From the NCBI GenBank assembly GCA_023406965.1, contig JAEXTI010000547.1:1-6035 (forward strand): DNA of 6,035 nt, written 5' to 3'. The notes below the pieces were generated by a model. That model worked only from the letters and a program-made list of their open reading frames with translations, was not told the DNA's origin and did not search any database. Made by a program: the position numbers and the translations under genes. The stretch comes from Chloroflexota bacterium (lineage in GTDB: Bacteria > Chloroflexota > Anaerolineae > Anaerolineales > Anaerolineaceae). Below, piece by piece: positions 1 to 5,022 of this stretch (its first letter is position 1; the number at the start of each line of letters is the position of its first letter).

Positions 1-773
1 TTTTCGCCCAATTCGGCGCACAGGTTTTCGTAGGCTTCCAGTTTGGGACGCAGCTCGACGATTCGTTTTTCAATGTTTTCAGAGGCGCGGCGGCCTTCTT
101 TGGCTTTTTGAAGCACTCCGCCAAGCAAACCTCCAGCCAGAGGGCTCCAGGGGATGATGCCCAGGCCGTAATGGCGGCAAGAGGGAACCACTTCCAATTC
201 GATGGTGCGAGCCGCGAGGTTGTATAGGCTCTGCTCGCTGACCAAACCCATGAAATTGCGGTGGCGAGCAGCTTCCTGAGCCTGGGCGATGTGCCATCCA
301 CCAAAGTTGCTACTGCCAACATAGACAACCTTGCCCTGCTGGACGAGGACATCCATGGCTTGCCAGACTTCTTCCCAGGGGGCGTCGGTATCAATGTGGT
401 GCATTTGGTAGAGATCGATGTAATCTGTCTTTAGGCGGCGCAGGCTATCTTCACAAGCCTTGCGAATGTGGAGGGCTGAAAGCCGTTGCTGGTTGGGCCA
501 TTCACCCATGTTGCCAAAGACTTTTGTGGCCAGAACGACTTTATCGCGACGGCCACCCTGGGCAAACCAACGACCAATAATTTGTTCGGTGACGCCTTCA
601 CCGAGTTTCCAACCATAGACGTTGGCTGTGTCGAAGAAATTGATGCCCACTTCCAATGCCCGATCCATAATCTTGAAGCTGTCTTCTTCACTGGTGAGCG
701 GGCCGAAATTCATGGTGCCCAGGCACAGCCGGCTGACGGACAAAGCTGTTCGACCGAGACGGGTATACTGCAT
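1..773 (-). CDS. Aldo/keto reductase, C-terminus cut by window edge
   Basis: This is an NAD(P)H-dependent oxidoreductase of the aldo/keto reductase superfamily, a cytoplasmic (beta/alpha)8 barrel that reduces aldehydes and ketones. The frame is open from the ATG at 773 to the left edge, giving 257 residues where the family usually has about 310-330, so roughly the last 60-70 residues lie outside. The full catalytic tetrad is visible: Asp48 and Tyr53 in FFDTANVYG, Lys84 in LATKVFG, and His125 in LYQMHHID. Further family marks are GSSNF (153-157) and WSPLAGGLL (209-217). The N-terminus (YTRLGRTALSVSRLCLGTMNFG) is typical of the YajO/YghZ-like, Kv-beta-related branch. A strong Shine-Dalgarno fixes the start. 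It is divergent from the ABM-like gene. The class is certain; the substrate cannot be read from sequence, and NADPH preference is an inference from the family. Confidence 0.95.
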   Translation of the reverse strand, partial: MQYTRLGRTALSVSRLCLGTMNFGPLTSEEDSFKIMDRALEVGINFFDTANVYGWKLGEGVTEQIIGRWFAQGGRRDKVVLATKVFGNMGEWPNQQRLSALHIRKACEDSLRRLKTDYIDLYQMHHIDTDAPWEEVWQAMDVLVQQGKVVYVGSSNFGGWHIAQAQEAARHRNFMGLVSEQSLYNLAARTIELEVVPSCRHYGLGIIPWSPLAGGLLGGVLQKAKEGRRASENIEKRIVELRPKLEAYENLCAELGE

Positions 774-777
774 TTTG

Positions 778-786
778 ACCTCCTTT
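778..786 (-). promoter_or_regulatory. Shine-Dalgarno of the aldo/keto reductase gene
   Basis: On the minus strand this reads AAAGGAGGT, four bases before the ATG at 773. It is close to the perfect anti-16S complement, so it fixes the start and suggests efficient translation. Confidence 0.8.
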
Positions 787-870
787 GGTCCAGGTGAGTT
801 AAAGTGATATCTGCTAGAATTATACCCAATAACAAGTCTTTTTTCTTCTATCTAATTAGTAGAGAATTTG

Positions 871-875
871 GGAGG
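871..875 (+). promoter_or_regulatory. Shine-Dalgarno deciding the ABM-like start
   Basis: GGAGG four bases before the ATG at 880. It rules against the upstream in-frame TTG at 868, which would sit next to and partly within the purine tract (GGGAGGG, 870-876). Confidence 0.7.
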
Positions 876-879
876 GACA

Positions 880-1176
880 ATGCACGTTGTTTTTGTTCAT
901 GTTCATGTGAAATCCGATTGCGTGGATGCGTTTCGCGAGGCGATCTTCGCGAATGCCCGCGGCAGTTTACAAGAGCCGGGAGTGATCCGGTTCGATGTGT
1001 TCCAGCAAGCAGAGGACCCAACCAAATTTACTTTGGTCGAGATCTATCACAGCTCGGAAGATCAACTGAAGCACCGTGAAACGGCTCATTATCAGGTATG
1101 GCGAGACAGCGTCAGCGAGATGATGGCTGAGCCGCGCCAGGGAATTCGCTATTTGTTATTGGACCCAGGGGCTTAA
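880..1176 (+). CDS. LsrG/YgiN-like ABM-domain protein (putative quinol monooxygenase or isomerase)
   Basis: A 98-residue single-domain protein of the antibiotic biosynthesis monooxygenase (ABM, dimeric alpha/beta barrel) family. Family members work without cofactor or metal, as quinol monooxygenases (YgiN type) or in phospho-DPD isomerisation (LsrG type). Visible marks are the opening strand MHVVFVHVHV, a central block GSLQEPGVIRFDVFQ (28-42), VEIYHS (53-58) and HRETAHYQVW (65-74). This order and spacing recall E. coli LsrG (96 aa) more than generic ABM proteins. No other lsr gene is in the window, so a quorum-signal role is not supported. The ATG at 880 follows GGAGG at 871-875; an in-frame TTG at 868 overlaps that site and is unlikely. 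The TAA stop touches the stop of the convergent degV-family gene. Exact reaction unknown. Confidence 0.88.
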   Translation: MHVVFVHVHVKSDCVDAFREAIFANARGSLQEPGVIRFDVFQQAEDPTKFTLVEIYHSSEDQLKHRETAHYQVWRDSVSEMMAEPRQGIRYLLLDPGA

Positions 1177-2025
1177 TTAGGGGGCGACGAAGAAAGCGGT
1201 GACCAATACTCCCGGGCCAACATGGACAAGGATGGCGGGGGTCAAATCGTAGATCGGGATCTGCCCCTCGGTAATATCCAACGCAGGGGCGAGTTCTTGG
1301 GCGATTTGACGGGCTTGTTCTTCGGCATCCCCATGCATGATCGAAAGGTATCCATCGATGCCATGCGCGCATTCGGCAAGAACGACCTCTTTGAGTCGAG
1401 CGATGGCACGTTTTTGAGTGCGCTGCGATTCAAAGGCGGCAATCTGGCTGTCTTTGAGGGTGAGGATTGGCTTCATTTGCAAGAGCGAGCCAAAAAGGGC
1501 TTTGGCTGCGCCAATGCGCCCACCTTTGAAAAGGTATTCCAGAGTATCGACGACGAAATATACCCGGTGACGGCTGCACATTTCGTGAACCTTTTCGATG
1601 ATGGCCTGCACATCCAAACCCTGCTCCGCCCACTCCTGGGCTTTCATCACCACTGTGGCTAATCCGCCGGCAATGATGTTGGTGTCTACAACGTGAATGT
1701 CGGCATTCGGAAAATCCTGAGCCGCGACCATTGCGCTGCGATAGGTGCCGCTGACGGTGGCAGGAGGTGTCAATACGAGCACGGATTGACCCTGCGCAGA
1801 GGCAGCCTCGTAAATGGGATTGTACATGCTGGGTGGAGGAGCAGCAGTTTTGGGAAGCACCGGGCTGACACGCTGGCGGGCAAGGAATTGGATGGCGTTC
1901 ATCTCCGTGTCGTCGCGGTAGGTCTCATCGCCGATGACGATGATCTGTGGCAGGTAACCGATTCCGCGGGCTTGAGCTTCGGCCAGTGGCAGGCAGGAAG
2001 TGGTGTCAGCGACTATTTTTACCAT
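1177..2025 (-). CDS. DegV family protein (FakB-type fatty-acid-binding protein)
   Basis: A 282-residue cytoplasmic protein of the DegV family, the usual length. Family members bind one long-chain fatty acid; FakB members present it to the kinase FakA, which phosphorylates the carboxyl group so that exogenous fatty acids enter phospholipid synthesis. Motifs in order: VADTTSCLP (5-13), KTAAPPPS (59-66), VSGTYRSA (91-98), VVDT (112-115), VVDTLEYLFKGGRIG (158-172), KPIL (185-188) and HVGPGVLV (268-275). Residues at the positions expected to hold the fatty-acid carboxylate or line the phosphotransfer site are present: Thr60, Ser92, Arg170 and His268 (assigned by comparison with remembered FakB motifs). 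The first ligand loop reads KTAAPPP instead of the common KTSQPSP. AGGAGA precedes the ATG. No FakA-type kinase is in the window, so partner and ligand are inferred from family. Confidence 0.95.
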   Translation of the reverse strand: MVKIVADTTSCLPLAEAQARGIGYLPQIIVIGDETYRDDTEMNAIQFLARQRVSPVLPKTAAPPPSMYNPIYEAASAQGQSVLVLTPPATVSGTYRSAMVAAQDFPNADIHVVDTNIIAGGLATVVMKAQEWAEQGLDVQAIIEKVHEMCSRHRVYFVVDTLEYLFKGGRIGAAKALFGSLLQMKPILTLKDSQIAAFESQRTQKRAIARLKEVVLAECAHGIDGYLSIMHGDAEEQARQIAQELAPALDITEGQIPIYDLTPAILVHVGPGVLVTAFFVAP

Positions 2026-2031
2026 GGGAGA

Positions 2032-2037
2032 TTCTCC
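2032..2037 (-). promoter_or_regulatory. Shine-Dalgarno of the degV-family gene
   Basis: On the minus strand, AGGAGA lies six bases before the ATG at 2025 (bases 2026-2031 intervene). It supports this start over downstream alternatives. Confidence 0.65.
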
Positions 2038-2167
2038 TGGGGATAGAGATGGCTGGATGTTGTATAAAGATTAACGAGGAATACCTACGGATAAGTCTCC
2101 GTTGATTATACATGATTCGGTTCGGGGTAGAAATCAAGTTTCTCTCAAGATTGTGTCGCCGTAAGAA

Positions 2168-2195
2168 TTGATCGATTTGTGGATTAGGGTAGAAT
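2168..2195 (+). promoter_or_regulatory. Candidate sigma70-type promoter of zwf
   Basis: TTGATC (2168-2173) and TAGAAT (2190-2195) are separated by 16 bp, four and five of six matches to the -35 and -10 consensus. Transcription would start near 2202, giving a leader of about 24 nt that contains the Shine-Dalgarno AAGGAG (2215-2220). Prediction by eye only. Confidence 0.45.
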
Positions 2196-2214
2196 CAGTG
2201 AAGATTAGCGATCC

Positions 2215-2220
2215 AAGGAG
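2215..2220 (+). promoter_or_regulatory. Shine-Dalgarno of zwf
   Basis: AAGGAG five bases before the ATG at 2226; supports this start rather than a downstream methionine. Confidence 0.7.
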
Positions 2221-2225
2221 AGTAG

Positions 2226-3728
2226 ATGAACATCCAACACACAACCTCGGTAATCCCGGATATTCCGATAGCGTTTGTTATCTTTGGCGTGACAGGTGAT
2301 TTGACCCACCGGAAATTGATTCCGGCACTATATGAATTATTGAAAGAACGGCGCCTTCCAGCCGATCTGCATATTATTGGTTTTGCCCGGCGAGATTGGG
2401 ACGATGAAGTCATGCGCAACTCCTTGCGAGAAGGTATCGCGGAGTTTGCCCGAACAAATCCTGCTGATGAGGGGCTGGTAGGTGAATTGTTGTCCAAAGC
2501 GCACTACGTTCGAGCTTCGTTTGACGATGCCGACGGCTACCGGCGTCTGGGCGATTTGCTGAATAACCTTGGGGTGTGTAATGTGCTGTATTATTTGGCG
2601 ACCCCTCCGGAGTCTTATGTGCCGATTATCCGGGTCCTGGGTGAGAATCGCCTGTTGGATTGTTCGGATGGCTGGAGCCGCCTGGTGATTGAAAAACCGT
2701 ATGGGCGGGATCTTGAATCGGCTACCGCCCTGGAAGATGAGGTGCATCGAGTCTTCGATGAAAAACAGGTCTACCGGATTGATCATTACCTGGGCAAGGA
2801 GACGGTACAGAATATTCTGGTGTTGCGCTTTGCGAATGGGATTTTTGAGCCTTTATGGAATAGAAATTACGTCGATCATGTTCAGATAACCGTGGCGGAG
2901 ACGGTGGGAGTTGGGACGCGGGCGGGATATTATGATACCGCCGGTGTCATCCGAGATATGTTCCAGAATCATTTATTGCAACTGGTGGGATTGACGGCAA
3001 TGGAAGCGCCGGCTGCGTTTAATGCGGATGCGGTGCGGGATGAGAAGGTGAAGGTGCTTCAAGCACTGCGCCCGCTAACCGGGAAAGAGGCGCTAGCGAA
3101 CACTTACCGGGCGCAATATGTGGCTGGGACAATTGAGGGGGCGCGTGTGCCTGGGTATAAGGACGAGAAAGGTGTTCCTCCCAGTTCCACCACCGAGACG
3201 TACCTGGCAGCAAAATTGCTGGTCGATAACTGGCGCTGGGCGGGGGTGCCTTTTTACTTGCGCTCGGGGAAGAGGCTGAGCGCCCGGCTGACAGAGATCG
3301 CGATACAGTTTAAGCAGCCTCCGCTGCGCCTTTTCGACTGGAAAGATATGGGCTACGATGCGCCGAATGTGATGGTGCTCAACCTTCAACCGGACGAGGG
3401 CATCACCCTTTCGTTTGGCGCAAAAATCCCCGGGCCGGTAACGAAAATCGCACCGGTGCAAATGGCGTTTCACTACGACGCAACCTTTGGCACCGAACCT
3501 CCAGAAGCATACGAACGCTTGCTTTTGGATTCGCTGATCGGGGATGCGACTTTATTCACACGCAGTGACGAGGTTTTGGCAGCGTGGACCTTTACCTCAG
3601 GTTTGTTACAGGCCTGGGAGCAAGCGCCTCAGCGTAACCTTCCTGTGTACGAATCGGGAACCTGGGGGCCGGACGGCGCGGACGAATTTATAGGACGCGA
3701 TGGATGGCGATGGCGGAACAATGTCTAG
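2226..3728 (+). CDS. zwf: Glucose-6-phosphate 1-dehydrogenase
   Basis: A 500-residue enzyme (family range about 480-515) that oxidises glucose 6-phosphate to 6-phosphogluconolactone with reduction of NAD(P)+, the entry step of the oxidative pentose phosphate pathway, in the cytoplasm. The N-terminal Rossmann fold shows FGVTGDLTHRKLIPALYEL (20-38). The second strand ends IGFARRDWDD (51-60), where Arg55 matches the arginine that binds the NADP+ 2'-phosphate in characterised enzymes, so NADP+ use is likely. EKPYGRD (156-162) carries Lys157; the active-site signature RIDHYLGKE (184-192) carries Asp186 and His187; the catalytic base is His249 in FQNHLLQ. LRSGKRL (345-351) and the C-terminal ERLLLDSLIGDATLFTRSDEV (430-450) complete the family pattern. 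No 6-phosphogluconolactonase or gnd gene is beside it; it appears monocistronic with its own promoter. Its TAG stop is one base from the stop of the convergent zinc-ribbon gene. Confidence 0.98.
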   Translation: MNIQHTTSVIPDIPIAFVIFGVTGDLTHRKLIPALYELLKERRLPADLHIIGFARRDWDDEVMRNSLREGIAEFARTNPADEGLVGELLSKAHYVRASFDDADGYRRLGDLLNNLGVCNVLYYLATPPESYVPIIRVLGENRLLDCSDGWSRLVIEKPYGRDLESATALEDEVHRVFDEKQVYRIDHYLGKETVQNILVLRFANGIFEPLWNRNYVDHVQITVAETVGVGTRAGYYDTAGVIRDMFQNHLLQLVGLTAMEAPAAFNADAVRDEKVKVLQALRPLTGKEALANTYRAQYVAGTIEGARVPGYKDEKGVPPSSTTETYLAAKLLVDNWRWAGVPFYLRSGKRLSARLTEIAIQFKQPPLRLFDWKDMGYDAPNVMVLNLQPDEGITLSFGAKIPGPVTKIAPVQMAFHYDATFGTEPPEAYERLLLDSLIGDATLFTRSDEVLAAWTFTSGLLQAWEQAPQRNLPVYESGTWGPDGADEFIGRDGWRWRNNV

Positions 3729-3729
3729 A

Positions 3730-4320
3730 TTATTGCGAGAGAGGAGATTGGCAGTTGGGGCAGATCCTCTCTTGGTTTTTGACGACAAAACCGCACTTGC
3801 GACACGTGCGCGGCTGGACATCGCCCAGAGGGGCGCCACAGGCAAGGCAACGCGGCTCGCCGGGCGGGTTAGCCGTGTTGCAGTAAGCGCAAGAAATACG
3901 GCGGAGGCGCTCGGACAGCTCAGTGGTGGCGCCATGTGCTTGGGCAGTCCCTTCAATGACCTTCCATATCTCGTCGGTGAGCCTGAGGTATTCGAAATCC
4001 TGGGCGATATCGTCAAGCCGGGAAAGCAGGTTGAAGGGGTTCTTGAAAACCGCAATTGCGCTTATGCCCAGGCTGGCGGCGACCCCGATCCAATTTTGTT
4101 TGCTTAGTTCCACGGAAACACCATCTTCCACCTGAAGGATGGTGGCGCTGAGAGCGGTTTGCCCGCCCGATGACGCCGAGGCTGTGCTGGCGATCTGGAC
4201 GACAGCCCGTTGGTCATCACCGAAATGCTGGACGCGCAAGTTGCCGCGATGAAAGTGTCCCATGAGACTGCGGCTGATGTCCAGGGGAGTCAGTTTGCCG
4301 TGGAAGATTCTTCTGTCCAT
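3730..4320 (-). CDS. Uncharacterised protein with two C-terminal zinc ribbons
   Basis: A 196-residue protein I do not recognise by name. Residues 1-125 form an uncharacterised region: LTPLDISRSLMGHFHRGNLRVQ-like opening, a low-complexity Ser/Ala stretch (STASASSGGQTA, 45-56), then GVAASLGISAIAVFKNPFNLLSRLDD (79-104), whose first half is hydrophobic and could be a buried or membrane-touching helix. Two identical-geometry zinc ribbons follow: Cys144/147/158/161 and Cys173/176/187/190, each CxxC-x10-CxxC. I recall similar zinc-ribbon proteins from Chloroflexota, but that is memory, not a search. The frame stays open to 4521, yet that extension would overlap the SH3 gene and its control region and looks non-coding (RRRKGHRRQKNQTRHNYHK), so the ATG at 4320 is preferred. 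No Shine-Dalgarno precedes it; a TATAAT ending 7 bases upstream suggests a leaderless mRNA. Function unknown. Confidence 0.85.
   Translation of the reverse strand: MDRRIFHGKLTPLDISRSLMGHFHRGNLRVQHFGDDQRAVVQIASTASASSGGQTALSATILQVEDGVSVELSKQNWIGVAASLGISAIAVFKNPFNLLSRLDDIAQDFEYLRLTDEIWKVIEGTAQAHGATTELSERLRRISCAYCNTANPPGEPRCLACGAPLGDVQPRTCRKCGFVVKNQERICPNCQSPLSQ
3736..3780 (+). terminator. Possible intrinsic terminator of zwf inside the opposing gene
   Basis: A stem of 10 pairs (3736-3745 with 3765-3774; core GAGAGGA/TCCTCTC, one G-T pair) encloses a 19-nt loop and is followed by GTTTTT (3775-3780). It starts 8 bases after the zwf stop. On the minus strand no T-run follows the stem, so it would act only on the plus-strand transcript. 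It lies wholly inside the last codons of the zinc-ribbon gene. The long loop and short T-run make it a moderate candidate. Confidence 0.4.
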
Positions 4321-4327
4321 AGATTCG

Positions 4328-4333
4328 ATTATA
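4328..4333 (-). promoter_or_regulatory. TATAAT box giving a probable leaderless zinc-ribbon mRNA
   Basis: A perfect -10 hexamer on the minus strand with 7 bases between it and the ATG at 4320, which puts the expected transcription start at or next to the A of the start codon. Together with the absence of any purine-rich Shine-Dalgarno this suggests leaderless initiation. The -35 match is poor (TTGATA is 20 bp away). Confidence 0.4.
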
Positions 4334-4390
4334 ATCAGATTTCTGGCAGGGTATATCAATAAAGTATCAAGCCCTGCTGACAACAACGAT

Positions 4391-4395
4391 GGGAG
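4391..4395 (+). promoter_or_regulatory. Shine-Dalgarno deciding the GTG start of the SH3b gene
   Basis: GGGAG six bases before the GTG at 4402. No in-frame ATG fits a complete signal peptide, so this GTG is the start. Confidence 0.6.
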
Positions 4396-4401
4396 TGACG
4401 A

Positions 4402-5022
4402 GTGAACAGGAAAATTCCAGCAAGCCTTTTGCTTGTGGTAGTTATGACGGGTTTGATTTTTTTGACGACGGTGCCCTTTTCTCCGGCGAGCGCAGAGAAC
4501 CTTGCAGATATTGCGCCGCAAATCGCGACCTCTACCCCCAGTGGGCCGATGGCGGAAGTTGTGCCGGGGAATGAAGACCGGGTGAACTTGCGCAGCGGTC
4601 CTGGGACAAAGTACGAATTGGTGGGTGTATTGCTGGTTGGGCAGCGCGTTCCAGCCAAGGGGCGTTCTCCAGCGGGTGAATGGATCCAGGTAGAGTATCC
4701 GGGGGTTCCAGGTGGAATGGCCTGGGTGTATGCGGTGTTTGTAAAAATTGACCCGCCTGTGCAGTTGCCGATCGTCGAGCCTCCACCCACGCCGACCTTA
4801 CTCTATACGTTGACCATCGACCCGACGCTGGCGGCCCGGTTCATCGTGACCGAAGCACCAACCCGCCTGCCGACCTTTACTCCGCCGGCGCCATTAGCCA
4901 TCCCGACCTTCACCGACGCAAGCGGGGGAACGGTGGGGAATGTGCCGATGGGGTTTATTGTCATAGGGCTGGCGGCATTAGGAATATTGTTTGGCTTGAT
5001 TTCGTTCGTGCAAGGGCGTTAG
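4402..5022 (+). CDS. Secreted SH3b-domain protein with C-terminal membrane anchor
   Basis: A 206-residue exported protein. The N-terminus MNRKIPASLLLVVVMTGLI (1-19) continues through a hydrophobic core to PFSPASA, a likely signal-peptidase I site after Ala31. Residues about 52-116 are a bacterial SH3 domain (SH3_3 type) with the hallmark VNLRSGPGTKYELVGVL (61-77), GEWIQVEY (92-99) and AWVYAVFVKI (107-116). Such domains commonly bind cell-wall peptides or other extracellular ligands. A Pro/Thr-rich linker (117-180, including PPPTPT and PTRLPTFTPP) follows, then a hydrophobic helix GFIVIGLAALGILFGLISFV (184-203) and a three-residue tail QGR. The domain is therefore predicted outside the cell, tethered by its C-terminal helix. 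Start is GTG with GGGAG upstream. The ligand is unknown and there is no enzymatic domain. Its TAG stop overlaps the stop of the convergent hydrolase gene. Confidence 0.88.
   Translation: MNRKIPASLLLVVVMTGLIFLTTVPFSPASAENLADIAPQIATSTPSGPMAEVVPGNEDRVNLRSGPGTKYELVGVLLVGQRVPAKGRSPAGEWIQVEYPGVPGGMAWVYAVFVKIDPPVQLPIVEPPPTPTLLYTLTIDPTLAARFIVTEAPTRLPTFTPPAPLAIPTFTDASGGTVGNVPMGFIVIGLAALGILFGLISFVQGR

Larger units (their letters stand above)
774..879. promoter_or_regulatory. Divergent promoter region, aldo/keto reductase / ABM-like gene
   Basis: This 106-bp AT-rich spacer must carry both promoters. On the minus strand a perfect TATAAT lies at 824-819, which would start transcription near 812 and give the aldo/keto reductase a leader of about 38 nt; no good -35 hexamer stands 16-18 bp upstream. 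On the plus strand the candidates for the ABM-like gene are weak: TTAAAG (799-804) with TATACC (821-826) at a 16-bp spacing, or TCTAAT (851-856). An 8-bp perfect palindrome, CTAATTAG, sits at 852-859 just before the plus-strand Shine-Dalgarno and could be an operator half, but palindromes this short arise by chance. Confidence 0.45.
2026..2225. promoter_or_regulatory. Divergent intergenic region between degV-family gene and zwf
   Basis: At 200 bp this is the longest non-coding stretch in the window. It holds the zwf promoter candidate (listed separately) near its right end. For the degV-family gene the only -10-like hexamer seen is TATACA on the minus strand (2066-2061), without a recognisable -35. 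A small hairpin AGAAA/TTTCT (2129-2133 with 2139-2143, 5-nt loop) lies mid-spacer, and a second TTATACAT-like AT patch is at 2107-2114. I see no small ORF, tRNA or recognisable riboswitch here. Confidence 0.5.
4321..4401. promoter_or_regulatory. Compact divergent control region, zinc-ribbon / SH3b genes
   Basis: Within 81 bp there are three structured elements. First, a perfect 10-bp palindrome GATTATAATC (4327-4336) presents TATAAT on both strands. Second, an inverted repeat GCAGGG/CCCTGC (4346-4351 with 4372-4377) has a 20-nt AT-rich spacer. Third, inside that spacer are two direct copies of TATCAA (4354-4359 and 4365-4370), 11 bp apart, about one helical turn. On the minus strand these copies read TTGATA; the nearer one lies 20 bp from TATAAT, or 17 bp from an overlapping GATTAT. 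The arrangement fits a shared promoter with an operator, but no regulator is identified. Confidence 0.45.

Noticed and set aside
486..797. A 103-codon plus-strand frame opposite the aldo/keto reductase
   Set aside because: It lies fully antisense to a gene with an intact catalytic tetrad, has no Shine-Dalgarno and no recognisable motif.
868..879. TTG start four codons upstream for the ABM-like gene
   Set aside because: The TTG abuts and overlaps the GGGAGGG purine tract that serves as Shine-Dalgarno for the ATG at 880, and no other ribosome site precedes it.
1222..1662. A 146-codon plus-strand frame opposite the degV-family gene
   Set aside because: Mirror frame of a well-conserved DegV sequence; composition follows the complementary codons and no family is recognisable. 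The same holds for 1693-2046.
2129..2143. Small hairpin AGAAA/TTTCT in the degV/zwf spacer
   Set aside because: Only five A/T-rich pairs; too weak for a terminator or riboswitch and likely by chance, so it is mentioned only within the spacer entry.
2337..2786. A 149-codon minus-strand frame inside zwf
   Set aside because: Antisense shadow of conserved G6PDH motifs; no ribosome site. The frames at 3093-3473 and 3606-4055 were rejected for the same reason.
3700..4107. A 135-codon plus-strand frame overlapping the zwf end and opposite the zinc-ribbon gene
   Set aside because: The minus-strand frame encodes eight regularly spaced cysteines, which chance would not produce; the plus frame has no such signal.
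4321..4521. A 67-residue N-terminal extension of the zinc-ribbon protein
   Set aside because: It would overlap the start and signal peptide of the SH3b gene and the whole shared control region, and its sequence is basic and low in structure. The ATG at 4320 is better placed.
4356..4790. A 144-codon minus-strand frame opposite the SH3b gene
   Set aside because: The plus strand encodes a clear signal peptide, SH3b hallmark and membrane anchor; the minus frame shows none of a family's features.
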